A stretch of DNA of 64,000 nucleotides, from positions 248,001-312,000 of the forward strand of contig NZ_LT629762.1 of the NCBI RefSeq assembly GCF_900105155.1, given 5' to 3'. A model generated the notes under the pieces. It ran no database searches. It had not been told where the DNA came from and saw nothing but the letters and a program-made list of their open reading frames with translations. The stretch's first letter is position 1, and each line of letters begins with the position of its first letter. The translations under genes were made by a program, and so were the position numbers. The stretch comes from Pseudomonas prosekii. GTDB taxonomy: Bacteria > Pseudomonadota > Gammaproteobacteria > Pseudomonadales > Pseudomonadaceae. Shown here in pieces: positions 21,173 to 30,388 of this stretch.

Positions 21173-22471
21173 ATGACTGCAGCAATTCCTTCCGGTGGTT
21201 CGCGAGCCGGGGCGATCTTCCGAGTGACCTCGGGCAACTTCCTCGAACAATTCGACTTCTTCCTTTTCGGCTTCTACGCCACGCAGATCGCGGCTGTGTT
21301 CTTCCCGGCCAGCAGCGAATTCGCCTCCCTGATGATGACCTTTGCGGTGTTCGGCGCCGGGTTCCTGATGCGGCCATTGGGCGCCGTGGTGCTCGGTGCG
21401 TATATCGACGATGTCGGGCGGCGCAAGGGTTTGATCGTGACGTTGTCGATCATGGCCAGCGGCACCATTTTGATTGTGCTGGTGCCCGGTTACGAGAGCA
21501 TCGGCCTGTTTGCCCCGGCGATTGTGTTGATCGGCCGCCTGCTTCAGGGCTTCTCGGCGGGCGCGGAAATGGGCGGTGTGTCGGTGTATCTGTCGGAGAT
21601 CGCGACACCGGGCAATAAGGGCTTTTTCACCAGTTGGCAGTCGGCCAGTCAGCAAGTGGCGATCATTGTCGCCGCAGGGTTGGGCTATGGGCTGAACCAG
21701 TGGATGGCGCCGGCGATGATTGCCGATTGGGGCTGGCGGATTCCGTTTTTTGTCGGTTGCCTGATCGTCCCGTTCATCTTCTTCCTGCGCCGTAACCTGG
21801 AAGAAACCGAGGAGTTTGCCGCGCGCAAACACCGCCCAAGCATGGGCGAGGTGTTTCGCACGCTGGCGCAGAATTGGGTGATTGTGTTTGCCGGGATGAT
21901 GATGGTCGCCCTGACCACCACCGCGTTTTACCTGATCACCGTGTACGCGCCGACCTTCGGCAAAACCGTGCTGCACCTGAGCACCGCCGATGCGTTGCTG
22001 GTGACGTTGCTGGTGGGGGTTTCGAACTTTTTCTGGTTGCCGATTGGCGGCGCGTTGTCCGACCGCATCGGCCGGCGTCCGGTGCTGATCGCCATGGCGC
22101 TGCTGACCCTGGCCACGGCTTATCCGGCGCTGACGTACCTGGTCAACGCGCCGAGTTTCCTCAACATGCTGCTGGTGTTGCTGTGGTTGTCGTTCATCTA
22201 CGGCTTGTACAACGGCGCGATGATTGCCGCCCTCACCGAAATCATGCCGGTAGAGGTGCGGGTCGCCGGTTTTTCCCTGGCGTACAGCCTAGCCACGGCG
22301 GTGTTCGGTGGTTTCACCCCGGCCATGTCGACGTTGCTGATCGAGTACACCGGCGACAAAGCCGCGCCCGGTTACTGGATGAGTTTCGCCGCACTCTGCG
22401 CGTTGTGCGCGACGCTGTTTCTGTATCGCCGTTCGACTGGTCGCCTGCAATCGGCTCTTTCGCAATCCTGA
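21173..22471 (+). CDS. MFS transporter, metabolite:H+ symporter group (citrate/tricarballylate carrier-like)
   Basis: 432 aa with 12 predicted membrane segments. Family marks: [16 protein letters not shown] in helix 1, [21 protein letters not shown] in loop 2-3, and [14 protein letters not shown] in helix 4, close to CitA/TcuC-type tricarboxylate symporters. ATG 21173 is chosen for the conserved start; a frame extension to 21122 covers the inverted repeat. An orphan ModA-like binding protein gene follows after 18 bp and a convergent LysR gene after that, which probably regulates this pair. Confidence 0.88.
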   Translation: MTAAIPSGGSRAGAIFRVTSGNFLEQFDFFLFGFYATQIAAVFFPASSEFASLMMTFAVFGAGFLMRPLGAVVLGAYIDDVGRRKGLIVTLSIMASGTILIVLVPGYESIGLFAPAIVLIGRLLQGFSAGAEMGGVSVYLSEIATPGNKGFFTSWQSASQQVAIIVAAGLGYGLNQWMAPAMIADWGWRIPFFVGCLIVPFIFFLRRNLEETEEFAARKHRPSMGEVFRTLAQNWVIVFAGMMMVALTTTAFYLITVYAPTFGKTVLHLSTADALLVTLLVGVSNFFWLPIGGALSDRIGRRPVLIAMALLTLATAYPALTYLVNAPSFLNMLLVLLWLSFIYGLYNGAMIAALTEIMPVEVRVAGFSLAYSLATAVFGGFTPAMSTLLIEYTGDKAAPGYWMSFAALCALCATLFLYRRSTGRLQSALSQS

Positions 22472-22489
22472 CTTTTTGAGAATCAACTG

Positions 22490-23266
22490 ATGAAAAAACT
22501 ATTCAACTTCGCCGCGCTGGCCCTGGTCGCCAGCCTTGGATTGAGCAGCGTTGCCCAGGCTGAAGAGCTGCGGGTGATGACCTCGGGCGGGTTTACCGCG
22601 GCCTACAAAATTCTCGGCCCGGAATTCGCTGCGGCCACCGGCCACACTTTGGACACAGCGCTTGGGCCGTCGATGGGCAAGGCACCCGAGGCGATCCCCA
22701 ATCGTCTGGCGCGCGGCGAAAAGGCTGATGTGGTGATCATGGTCGGTTACGCGTTGGATGAGCTGATCAAACAAGGCAAGGTCGACCCGGCCTCGCGAGT
22801 CGAACTGGCGGATTCGCGGATCGGTCTGGTGGTGCGTAACGGCGCGGCGAAACCCGACATCAGTTCCGAAGCGGCGTTGAAAAAGACCCTGCTTGACGCG
22901 CAATCGGTGGCGTATTCCGATAGCGCCAGCGGTGTCTACATCGAGCAGCAACTGTTCAAGCGCCTGGGCATCGAGGACCAACTCAAACCCAAATCGAAGA
23001 TGATCGCGAAGATTCCGGTCGGCTCGGTGGTTGCCACGGGCGACTATCAATTGGGTTTCCAGCAGGTCAGCGAATTGCTGCCAGTACCCGGTGTGAGTTT
23101 TGTCGCAAAGATTCCGGAATCGATGCAGTCGGTGACGCGTTTCGCTGCGGGCATTCCGGTCGGCGCGCAACATCCGGCGCAAGCCAAGGCCTTGCTGAGC
23201 TTCCTGGCCTCCCCGGCCGTTCAGCCGCAAGTGCAGAGCACCGGGCTGGATTCGGTCAGTCGTTAA
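22490..23266 (+). CDS. ModA-like periplasmic substrate-binding protein
   Basis: 258 aa with a signal peptide cleaved near AQA|EE (residue 24) and a type II periplasmic binding fold (LRVMTSGGFTAAYKILGPEF, then ADVVIMVGYALDELIKQGKV and GDYQLGFQQVSELLPVPG). Related to ModA and similar extracellular binding proteins, yet no ABC permease or ATPase gene is present; it is co-directional with the MFS carrier 18 bp upstream. Its stop lies 3 bp from the convergent LysR stop. Ligand unknown; a carboxylate is more likely than molybdate given the partner. Confidence 0.8.
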   Translation: MKKLFNFAALALVASLGLSSVAQAEELRVMTSGGFTAAYKILGPEFAAATGHTLDTALGPSMGKAPEAIPNRLARGEKADVVIMVGYALDELIKQGKVDPASRVELADSRIGLVVRNGAAKPDISSEAALKKTLLDAQSVAYSDSASGVYIEQQLFKRLGIEDQLKPKSKMIAKIPVGSVVATGDYQLGFQQVSELLPVPGVSFVAKIPESMQSVTRFAAGIPVGAQHPAQAKALLSFLASPAVQPQVQSTGLDSVSR

Positions 23267-23269
23267 CCG

Positions 23270-24184
23270 TCAGTTGTTGAGCGTTGCCGGCTGAACTTTC
23301 ATTTCGACCACCAGACGTTCCAGTTCCAGGGCTGCCGGGGTCAAGGTGCGACCCCGGCGCTTGATCAGCCCGACGCTGCGCATCACTTGCGGGTCGGTCA
23401 GCGGCACGCGCGTGAGAATTGGATGATCCTCGGCCGGCATCGCCATTAGCGGCACTGCGGCCACCCCCAGTCCGGCTTCGACCAATCCGATCATGGTCGT
23501 GACGTGGCGGGTTTCGCAGATGCTCGGGCGTTGTGGGACCACGCCGGCCAACGCCTGGTCGAGCAGAAAACGGTTGCCCGAAGTCTTGTCGAGCGAGATG
23601 TAATCCTGTCGATAAAACTCGTCCCACGTCACGCTGCGGCGCTCGGCCAACGGGTGATCGCGGCGGCAGGCGACCACGTAGCCTTCTTGCACCAAGGGTT
23701 CGAAATCGACTTCGGCCTCCAGCGTGCCCATAAAACTCAAACCGAAATCCGCCTCGCCGTTGACCACGGCGCTAAGCACGTCGTGGGCGCTGGAATCGAG
23801 GACTTTGACCTTGATTCGGGGGAACTGCCGATGGTAACGGGCGACCACTCGCGGCATGAAGTAGTACGCCGCCGACGGCACGCAGGCGACCGTGACGTGG
23901 CCGAGCCGGGTCGAGGCCACTTCGCTGATGCCCAACAGCGCCACGTCCAGATCATCCAGCAAACGCTCGACGCTGGGGATGAAGCCGCGCCCCGCCTGGG
24001 TCAGGCTGACCTTGCGCGTGGTGCGCTCGAACAGTTTTACCCCTAGCGCCTCTTCAAGTTTTTCGATGCGCCGGCTCAGCGCCGGTTGGGAAATGCGCAC
24101 GGTATCGGCAGCCTTGCGAAAGCTGCCCTGCTCGACCACCGCGCGGAAGGCTTGCAGATCGTTGAGGTCGAAATTGATCGCCAT
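23270..24184 (-). CDS. LysR-family transcriptional regulator
   Basis: 304 aa: N-terminal winged helix (NDLQAFRAVVEQGSFRKAA, SQPALSRRIEKLEEALGVKLFERTTR) and C-terminal effector domain starting near residue 90. ATG 24184 is taken; a GTG nine bases upstream is in frame. It is convergent with the MFS/binding-protein pair and ends 3 bp from it, so it may control that pair although it does not share a promoter region with it. Confidence 0.92.
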   Translation of the reverse strand: MAINFDLNDLQAFRAVVEQGSFRKAADTVRISQPALSRRIEKLEEALGVKLFERTTRKVSLTQAGRGFIPSVERLLDDLDVALLGISEVASTRLGHVTVACVPSAAYYFMPRVVARYHRQFPRIKVKVLDSSAHDVLSAVVNGEADFGLSFMGTLEAEVDFEPLVQEGYVVACRRDHPLAERRSVTWDEFYRQDYISLDKTSGNRFLLDQALAGVVPQRPSICETRHVTTMIGLVEAGLGVAAVPLMAMPAEDHPILTRVPLTDPQVMRSVGLIKRRGRTLTPAALELERLVVEMKVQPATLNN

Positions 24185-24403
24185 GGTGCGCACTCGAAAA
24201 CAGACAGACTGATCAGCTTATCCTATGAATGTAACCAATTGATGCAGAATGTGCCGAAGGTTGGGTTGGCTGGAGAGTGCCTTCGCGAACAGGCTCACTC
24301 CTACAGGGGAATGAGGTGGCGCTGGCGAATGCGCAGCTGACGCCTGCGGCCTCAGCCTTTATCCTTGTCGCCCCCGCCGTATCGAGTCGTTGGAGTTTTT
24401 GTC

Positions 24404-26215
24404 ATGCCCCATGAAGGCAACTTGTTGCAAGCCGCTGTCGTGTTTCTGTTCGCGGCGGTGCTCACCGTGCCGTTGGCCAAACGCCTGCAATTGGGTGCGG
24501 TGCTGGGTTACCTGTTTGCCGGGGTGATTATCGGGCCGTCGGTGCTGGGGTTGATCGGCAACCCGCAAAGCGTCAGCCATATTTCTGAACTGGGCGTGGT
24601 GTTGCTGCTGTTTATCATTGGTCTGGAGTTGTCGCCGCGGCGTTTGTGGGTGATGCGCAAATCGGTGTTTGGCGTCGGGCTGGCGCAGGTGTTGCTGACC
24701 GGTTCGGTGATTGGTGTGCTGGCGTTGTTCGTGTTCGGCCAGCCGTTGAACAGCGCGATCGTGTTAGGCCTGGGCCTGGCGCTGTCCTCCACTGCATTCG
24801 GCTTGCAAAGCCTGGCCGAACGCAAGGAACTGACCAGTCCTCATGGGCGATTGGCCTTCGCGATTCTGTTGTTTCAGGACATCGCCGCGATCCCGCTGAT
24901 CGCGATGGTGCCGCTGCTCGCCGGCGGTGATCACACCACCACGGCCGCCGAAGATTTGAATCACGGTTTGCGTGTGCTGGGCAGTATCGCCGTGGTGGTG
25001 ATCGGCGGACGTTACCTGCTGCGCCCGGTGTTTCGCGTGGTGGCCAAGACCGGCCTGCCGGAAGTGTCGACCGCCACCGCGTTGCTGGTAGTGATCGGCA
25101 CCGCGTATCTGATGGATCAAGTCGGCGTGTCAATGGCGCTGGGCGCGTTCCTCGCGGGTTTGCTGTTGGCGGATTCTGAATACCGTCACGAATTGGAAGC
25201 GCAGATCGAACCGTTCAAAGGCTTGCTGCTGGGTTTGTTCTTTATCAGCGTCGGCATGGGCGCCAACCTGAGCCTGCTGCTGAGCGCGCCAATCACCGTG
25301 CTCGGGCTGACGCTGTTGCTGATCGCGATCAAGTTGCCGCTGCTGTTTGTAGTTGGGCGCCTGGCCGGTGGGCTGGGCAAAGTCAGTGCGATTCGCCTCG
25401 GTATCGTCCTCGCGGCCGGGGGTGAATTTGCGTTTGTGGTGTTCAAGATCGGGCGCGACCAAGGGCTGTTCGAGCCACGTTTGTACGACCTGCTGGTGCT
25501 GACCATCACCCTGTCGATGGCGGTGACGCCGCTGTTGCTGCTGTTATGCGCGCGGCTGTATTCGCCGAAAGTGCAGCCAGTCGTGGTGCCGGAGAAATTC
25601 CGCGAAATCGACACCGACGCGCCGCGTGTGGTGATTGCCGGCATGGGCCGGATGGGCCAGATCGTTGCGCGTATCTTGCGCGCGCAGAACATCAAGTTTG
25701 TTGCGCTGGACACCTCGGTGGAAACCATTGAACTGTCGCGCAGCTTCGGCGGTGTGCCGGTGTTTTACGGCGACCCGATGCGCCCGGAAATCCTCAGTGC
25801 GGCGAAGGTTGGGGAAGCGGAATATTTCGTCATCGCCACCGACGATCCGGACACCAATATCAAAACCGCTGAACTGGTGCACAAGCTCTACCCGCACATG
25901 AAAATCATCGCGCGGGCGCGTAACCGTCAGCACGTTCACCGTTTGGTCGATCTGGGCGCAGAAGCGGTGCGCGAAACCTATTACTCGAGCCTGGAAATGA
26001 GCCGTCGCACACTGGTCGGGTTGGGCCTGACGCAAGCGCAGGCGGATGCGCGGATCAAGCGCTTCAAGCATCACGACGAACAGGTGCTGGAAGCCCAGCA
26101 TGCTATCTACGACGACGCCGCCAAAGTCCTGCAAACCGCCCAGGAAGCCCGGGCGGAATTGGCCAGATTGTTTGAGTCGGATCAATTGGAAGAGCAGGAA
26201 TCGGGCAAGGTTTAA
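24404..26215 (+). CDS. CPA2-family monovalent cation:proton antiporter (KefB/KefC-like)
   Basis: 603 aa. About 12 membrane segments (residues 5-380) are followed by a TrkA-N/RCK domain with the Rossmann motif VVIAGMGRMGQIVARIL near 410, and a charged, coiled C-terminus. Likely potassium (or sodium) efflux in exchange for protons, gated by a nucleotide or glutathione adduct as in KefC. No KefF/KefG ancillary gene is adjacent. ATG 24404 has TGGAG upstream. A solitary REP unit (24284-24303) lies in the gap before it. Confidence 0.92.
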   Translation: MPHEGNLLQAAVVFLFAAVLTVPLAKRLQLGAVLGYLFAGVIIGPSVLGLIGNPQSVSHISELGVVLLLFIIGLELSPRRLWVMRKSVFGVGLAQVLLTGSVIGVLALFVFGQPLNSAIVLGLGLALSSTAFGLQSLAERKELTSPHGRLAFAILLFQDIAAIPLIAMVPLLAGGDHTTTAAEDLNHGLRVLGSIAVVVIGGRYLLRPVFRVVAKTGLPEVSTATALLVVIGTAYLMDQVGVSMALGAFLAGLLLADSEYRHELEAQIEPFKGLLLGLFFISVGMGANLSLLLSAPITVLGLTLLLIAIKLPLLFVVGRLAGGLGKVSAIRLGIVLAAGGEFAFVVFKIGRDQGLFEPRLYDLLVLTITLSMAVTPLLLLLCARLYSPKVQPVVVPEKFREIDTDAPRVVIAGMGRMGQIVARILRAQNIKFVALDTSVETIELSRSFGGVPVFYGDPMRPEILSAAKVGEAEYFVIATDDPDTNIKTAELVHKLYPHMKIIARARNRQHVHRLVDLGAEAVRETYYSSLEMSRRTLVGLGLTQAQADARIKRFKHHDEQVLEAQHAIYDDAAKVLQTAQEARAELARLFESDQLEEQESGKV

Positions 26216-26286
26216 GCCGCAGGCGGTCAACAAATCCTGTTCACGAGCAGGCTCTCTCCCACCAGGGATCTGAGCCTTGCCGCGGA

Positions 26287-26380
26287 CCTGTGGGAGCCGA
26301 GCTTGCTCGCGATGGCGCGGTGTCAGACAGCGCAATATCAGCTGGCCCACCGCTACCGCGAGCAAGCTCGGCTCCCACAG
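26287..26380. repeat. REP pair between the antiporter and hcnC
   Basis: Forward GTGGGAGCCGAGCTTGCTCG and inverted CGCGAGCAAGCTCGGCTCCC copies separated by about 45 bp; converging gene ends on both sides. Confidence 0.9.
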
Positions 26381-26384
26381 TTCA

Positions 26385-27644
26385 TCAGGCCAGTTCCAGT
26401 TCTTTGTTTGCGACTGCCGCCCTGGCTTGAAAGCGATCCGCCGAAAACGGTGTGATGTCCAGCGGCAGCGGTTCGTTGTTGATCAGCTTGTCCAGCAACA
26501 CCCCGGTAATCGCCGACGTCAGAATGCCGGTGCGGAAATGTCCGCAGGCATTCAGATAGCCTTCCACCCCGTTCATTGGCCCGAGAATCGGCAACTCATC
26601 CGACGAGCCCGGACGCAATCCGGCCCAGGTGCGCTTGAGGTTTACCTCGGCCAGCTCCGGAATGCAGCGCACCGCGCCTTGCACCAGTCCGGCGATTTCC
26701 GGGTAGGTGGTGGTGACGTCGAAGCCTTTGTCCTCGGTGGTGCTGCCGATCAGGATCTCGCCGTTGTCCTTCTGCGCCACGTAGCAATCGCTGGTAGTCA
26801 GGCAGCCGCGCAGGATCTTCGGCATGCGCTCGGTCAGCAGAATCTGACCTTTGACCGGGTTCACCGGAATCCGGATGCCGGTGGCCTGTTCGCTCAAATC
26901 AGCCGCCCACGCCCCCGCCGCGTTGATCAACGTGTCGCAATGGAACACCCCGGCCTCGGCGGTTTGCACCCCGGTCACCCGCGAGCCGTGATGCAGCACG
27001 CCGGTGACGTTGGTGTTGAAGTACATATCGACACCATTCTGCCGCGCACCTTCGGTGTAGGCATCGGCGAGGCGAAACGGGCTGACCTGATGATCGCAGA
27101 GAAACTCCAGCGCGCCCCTCGCCTCATGGCTGACGCTTGGCTCGGCCTCGCGCAGTGCGGCTTGATCGAGCCAGCGCACTTGTTCGGCCAGATGCGGAAT
27201 GCACGCCACGATGTGCTCGGCGTAGAGCCGATCTTCGTCGTCGTAAATCACGAACTTCAGTCCGGTTTTCTCGAACTTGAAATCCATCCCGTGGTTGTCC
27301 TGCAACTCTTTGTGCAGGGCCGGGTACAGCGCGTTGGACTGCAAGGCAAAATCGAAGAACGACTGCGGCAGGATGTGCGGCGTGCTCGAATCGACCACTA
27401 CCGCCGAACCCTGGGCTTCGCGTTTGCGATTGGCCGACATCATGCGGAAGAAAATCACTCCGCAGCCCAAGCCGACCGACTCCCCAATCGCCCACAAACC
27501 GCCCGCCGATGCGCGGGTCGCGTTGCCCGGACGCTTGGCGTCGATCAGCGCCACTTTGAGGTTTTTGCGTTTGGATAATTGATAGGCGCAAGACGCACCG
27601 ATTACACCGCCACCGGCGATGACCACGTCATAGAACTTACTCAT
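26385..27644 (-). CDS. hcnC: Hydrogen cyanide synthase subunit C
   Basis: 419 aa, FAD-dependent amine oxidase fold of the D-amino acid oxidase family with the dinucleotide motif VIAGGGVIGASCAYQL near residue 10 and the GLRPGSSDELPILGP C-terminal FAD signature. With HcnA and HcnB it oxidises glycine to HCN and CO2 at the membrane. ATG 27644 lies 8 bp inside the hcnB end with GGAGG before it. Assigned to HCN synthase rather than an opine oxidase because of the HcnA sequence and the promoter architecture. Confidence 0.93.
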   Translation of the reverse strand: MSKFYDVVIAGGGVIGASCAYQLSKRKNLKVALIDAKRPGNATRASAGGLWAIGESVGLGCGVIFFRMMSANRKREAQGSAVVVDSSTPHILPQSFFDFALQSNALYPALHKELQDNHGMDFKFEKTGLKFVIYDDEDRLYAEHIVACIPHLAEQVRWLDQAALREAEPSVSHEARGALEFLCDHQVSPFRLADAYTEGARQNGVDMYFNTNVTGVLHHGSRVTGVQTAEAGVFHCDTLINAAGAWAADLSEQATGIRIPVNPVKGQILLTERMPKILRGCLTTSDCYVAQKDNGEILIGSTTEDKGFDVTTTYPEIAGLVQGAVRCIPELAEVNLKRTWAGLRPGSSDELPILGPMNGVEGYLNACGHFRTGILTSAITGVLLDKLINNEPLPLDITPFSADRFQARAAVANKELELA

Positions 27645-29046
27645 GATCGGCGCCCTCCGTGGCGGCGTTGTGGAAAGCGGAAAACGGGATCGGGTCGATC
27701 GGAAAGCGCGGGCGCAACCAGCCAACGTCCTGGCGCCCGGTGGCTTCGCGCAAGCGGTCGCTGCAGTAGCCGACGCACATGCGCCCCTGGCAATCGCCCA
27801 TGCTCACGCGGGTGCGCATTTTCAGGCTGGCCATGTCTTGCACGCCTTGCTGCAGCGCGCGGTCGATGTCGGCGCGAGTCGCGTGTTCACAACGGCAGAT
27901 CACTGTTTCGGCAGCAGGCAATGCGGTCTGCCCGGCGCCGCGCTCGGTGTAACGATCGACCGCCGCGCGGAAACGCACAATCGACTTGAGTTTCGCCAGG
28001 TAGCGGTCTCGCCGCAGCAACGCCAATTGCGGGTCCAGCACCTCGCGTTGCAGCAGTATCGAGGTCGCGGCAATTCGCCCGGCGAGCATCGCCGCTTCAC
28101 CGCCACGAATGCCACCCATGTCCCCGGCCAGATGCACGTGCGGTTCGTTGCTCTGCTGCCAAATGTTCGACTGGGCGCGCAGGTAACCGTCGTCGCTGAA
28201 CCCGTGGTTCAGGCCCATTTGCTGACTGAGTTGAGTGCGCGGGATAAACCCGTAGCCGACCGCCAGGGTCTGCGCGGCAATGGTTTGTGCACGGCTCAAA
28301 TCCGCCGTCCAGTCGCGCGAATACGGCGCGACGGTGACGGATTGCAGTTCGTTGTCGCCCTGCCCCTCGACCACGCCCCAGCCGTACAACATCGGGATGC
28401 CGTGTAATTTGAGGAACGCGAGCATGCTCAGGCCATCGAGAAACAGCTGCGGTTTGTTCAGCAGCGCTAGGCTTTCGCGGGCAATCTTGCCAAACGCGCA
28501 CGCCTCGTAAACCCCCGCCACGGTGACCCCGGACGCGTGCAACTGGCACGCCACCAGCGGCAACAACGGCCCAGTGCCGGTGATGACCACCAGACCTTGC
28601 GGCTTGACCACGCCGCTCTTGATTTGCAGTTGCAAACCACCAAGCAGAATCACCCCCGGCAAGGTCCAACCCGGAAACGGCACACTGCGTTCGTGGCAAC
28701 CGGCAGCAAGCAACAACTGCGAATACTCGATCTCCTGCAAACGTTCTTCACCATCCAGCACCACCAGCGCCCGCGTGCCTTCGGCGCCGACCACCCGATG
28801 GTTGAGGCGCACATCGATCAGGCCGGATTGCTCCTGGAAGTCGCCATGCAATTTGCCCAACACTTCGCAATACCGTGGCCCGAGGTAATCGAGCTGAACG
28901 CCGTCACGCAACGGTCCGCGATAGACCACGCCACCAAGGCGCGACGCTTCTTCGAGCAAGGTACACCGCACGCCGTGCCGGGCCAGTTCAATGGCCGCAG
29001 ACATGCCCGCCGGGCCGCCGCCGACGATCACCGGTTGCAGGCTCAT
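27637..29046 (-). CDS. hcnB: Hydrogen cyanide synthase subunit B
   Basis: 469 aa. FAD-binding VIVGGGPAGMSAAIELARHG at the N-terminus, a second nucleotide-binding stretch (VVITGTGPLLPLVACQL), and a C-terminal BFD-like iron-sulfur part with CRCEHATRADIDRAL and DCQGRMCVGYC. The DNA at 28613-28638 closely matches the conserved hcnB segment used for typing hcn genes (from memory). Start ATG 29046 overlaps the hcnA stop and follows CAGGAGGTTTT. Confidence 0.94.
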   Translation of the reverse strand: MSLQPVIVGGGPAGMSAAIELARHGVRCTLLEEASRLGGVVYRGPLRDGVQLDYLGPRYCEVLGKLHGDFQEQSGLIDVRLNHRVVGAEGTRALVVLDGEERLQEIEYSQLLLAAGCHERSVPFPGWTLPGVILLGGLQLQIKSGVVKPQGLVVITGTGPLLPLVACQLHASGVTVAGVYEACAFGKIARESLALLNKPQLFLDGLSMLAFLKLHGIPMLYGWGVVEGQGDNELQSVTVAPYSRDWTADLSRAQTIAAQTLAVGYGFIPRTQLSQQMGLNHGFSDDGYLRAQSNIWQQSNEPHVHLAGDMGGIRGGEAAMLAGRIAATSILLQREVLDPQLALLRRDRYLAKLKSIVRFRAAVDRYTERGAGQTALPAAETVICRCEHATRADIDRALQQGVQDMASLKMRTRVSMGDCQGRMCVGYCSDRLREATGRQDVGWLRPRFPIDPIPFSAFHNAATEGADHE

Positions 29047-29357
29047 AAAACCTCCTGCTCGGGAATGCGATTGACTTGGGTTTCAACGGTCATGCCATCA
29101 CGAACAATGGTCTGGCAGGCGCGGCGCTTGTGCCGGCCGTTGATTTTCACCAGGCAGCATTGGCACACGCCCATGCCGCAATAGGCGCCGCTGATTTGAT
29201 CGTGATCGTTGCGAGCCACTTGGCGAATGCCAAGGGATTGAATGACCGTCAGGACGGTCTCGCCGACGGCAGCGCTGACCGCTTGGCCGTTGATGTGCAA
29301 AGTCATATCCGCGCGCACCAGCGGCTGGATATCGAAGGTTCTGTCTGAGGGTTGCAT
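29043..29357 (-). CDS. hcnA: Hydrogen cyanide synthase subunit A ([2Fe-2S] protein)
   Basis: 104 aa, the known HcnA length. Small ferredoxin-like electron carrier with cluster cysteines Cys60, Cys65, Cys68 and Cys81 (CGMGVCQCC...RRACQ). The CGMGVC-CC signature is that of fluorescent-pseudomonad HcnA. ATG 29357 lies just behind an RsmA/RsmE-type hairpin that covers its ribosome binding site; a longer frame upstream is non-conserved leader. First gene of hcnABC. Confidence 0.95.
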   Translation of the reverse strand: MQPSDRTFDIQPLVRADMTLHINGQAVSAAVGETVLTVIQSLGIRQVARNDHDQISGAYCGMGVCQCCLVKINGRHKRRACQTIVRDGMTVETQVNRIPEQEVL

Positions 29358-29360
29358 TAC

Positions 29361-29378
29361 GTGATTCTTCCGTGAAAG
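29361..29378 (-). promoter_or_regulatory. Candidate RsmA/RsmE-binding hairpin over the hcnA ribosome binding site
   Basis: On the minus strand the mRNA reads UUCACGGAAGAA, able to form UUC/GAA with ACGGAA in the loop, 8-19 nt before the hcnA AUG. It differs by one base from the P. protegens CHA0 hcnA target UUCACGGAUGAA used in RsmE binding studies. Three more GGA triplets lie upstream in the leader (about 29400, 29432, 29464), fitting Gac/Rsm translational control. Confidence 0.8.
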
Positions 29379-29558
29379 TTTCAGGTGGATTTTGTCAGCT
29401 CCAAGCTGCACTACACCTTGCCGAACAACTGATCCGCGAAAAACGCGCAGGTCTGCACCGGTACTCCGACAGCGCATCAGCTGCGCGCCAATGCACTGTA
29501 GTTGAAGCTGCAGCGAGGGCTTAGTCTTTTACGTTAAGCGATATTTCATTGCGAAATA

Positions 29559-29572
29559 TTGATCCACGCCAT
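29559..29572 (-). promoter_or_regulatory. Candidate ANR (FNR-type) box of the hcnA promoter
   Basis: Minus-strand ATGGC-GTGG-ATCAA has one perfect half of TTGAT-N4-ATCAA and one degenerate half, closely like the TTGGC-N4-ATCAA box described for CHA0 hcnA. It is about 200 bp before the hcnA start, leaving a leader of about 165 nt if it is centred at -41.5. Supports low-oxygen induction. Confidence 0.65.
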
Positions 29573-29599
29573 TGAACCTGCCCCGCTACCACCCGCTCG

Positions 29600-30139
29600 T
29601 CAGTCGGAAAATACGAACTGGCCCTTGATCTTTTTCGGGCCGATGAAACCCAGGTCAGGGAACAGCAGGTTTTTCATGTACGCCACGAAAAACACCATTG
29701 CCAAGGTGATCGCAGCACCGATCAGCACGGACACCGGGTCCTCGGAAAAATCCTTGAACAGACGTGGAAACTGGCTGAGGGAAAGGATCACGTAGACCGT
29801 ATAGAACTGCGCTTTGACGGTGTAGAAACCGTAGGCGAACAGCAGTGGAATGCCGGCCGCGAACAGGGTGAAAAACAGCGTCGCAATCGGCCCGATCATC
29901 ATGCCGAGGAAGAACCCGGCAATCGCGCCGAGCACCGCTTGGGCAATCGTCAGCGCCAGCAATATTTTCATTTTGCCTTGGTGCTGCGCGGTACGCGCCG
30001 GGTCCGGGTGCGCGCCAATCCAGTAGGCCAGCACCCGATCCTTGACCGCGCCACCGGAAAAGGTCTTGAACGTTTCGGTTTTCGAGCGACCGGCATCGAG
30101 CATCGCCACGAGTTGCCGTTTGATTTCCTTCTTGTCCAA
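29600..30139 (-). CDS. Yip1-family membrane protein
   Basis: 179 aa, soluble N-terminal 55 residues followed by four to five hydrophobic segments (from ILLALTIAQAVLGAIAGFFLG on). Matches the bacterial Yip1/DUF1282-type pattern; function unknown. Start is a TTG at 30139, supported by GGAG eight bases upstream (GGAGTAACACG) and by the family-like MDKKEIKRQL start; no ATG fits before the conserved part. It is the lone gene between the hcn promoter and a terminator. Confidence 0.78.
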   Translation of the reverse strand: MDKKEIKRQLVAMLDAGRSKTETFKTFSGGAVKDRVLAYWIGAHPDPARTAQHQGKMKILLALTIAQAVLGAIAGFFLGMMIGPIATLFFTLFAAGIPLLFAYGFYTVKAQFYTVYVILSLSQFPRLFKDFSEDPVSVLIGAAITLAMVFFVAYMKNLLFPDLGFIGPKKIKGQFVFSD

Positions 30140-30226
30140 CGTGTTACTCCCTGATACGACAAAAATAATGTAGGGGCGAGCCTGCTCCCACAAGGATACA
30201 TCGGGTTACATAGTGCCCCAAAATGC

Positions 30227-30258
30227 AAAAAGCCGCTTCTACCAAGGGCAGAAGCGGC
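30227..30258 (-). terminator. Rho-independent terminator of the small membrane-protein operon
   Basis: On the minus strand GCCGCTTCT, 9-nt loop, AGAAGCGGC, then TTTTT (30231-30227). It ends transcription from the two genes at 30298-31327. A lone REP unit (30172-30193) lies beyond. Confidence 0.9.
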
Positions 30259-30297
30259 GGAGGCATGAGCCTCGTAAGCGTTATTGCATTAAACGGA

Positions 30298-30372
30298 TCA
30301 GTGCATGAACAGCGCGATCAGAATGATGATCGGGATCGGCACGCCGAGAAAGAACAGAAGTAGTGAGCGCAT
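30298..30372 (-). CDS. 24-residue hydrophobic small membrane protein
   Basis: ATG 30372 to TGA 30298. Translation begins MRSLLLFFLGVPIPI and ends ALFMH: a single membrane span of about 18 residues with a central Pro pair. AAGGAG lies nine bases before the ATG, and the operon terminator follows within 40 bp. It sits 16 bp after the 312-aa membrane protein gene, so the two are probably co-transcribed. Function unknown; the strong ribosome binding site argues it is real. Confidence 0.7.
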   Translation of the reverse strand: MRSLLLFFLGVPIPIIILIALFMH

Positions 30373-30388
30373 GGTTATTTCTCCTTGA

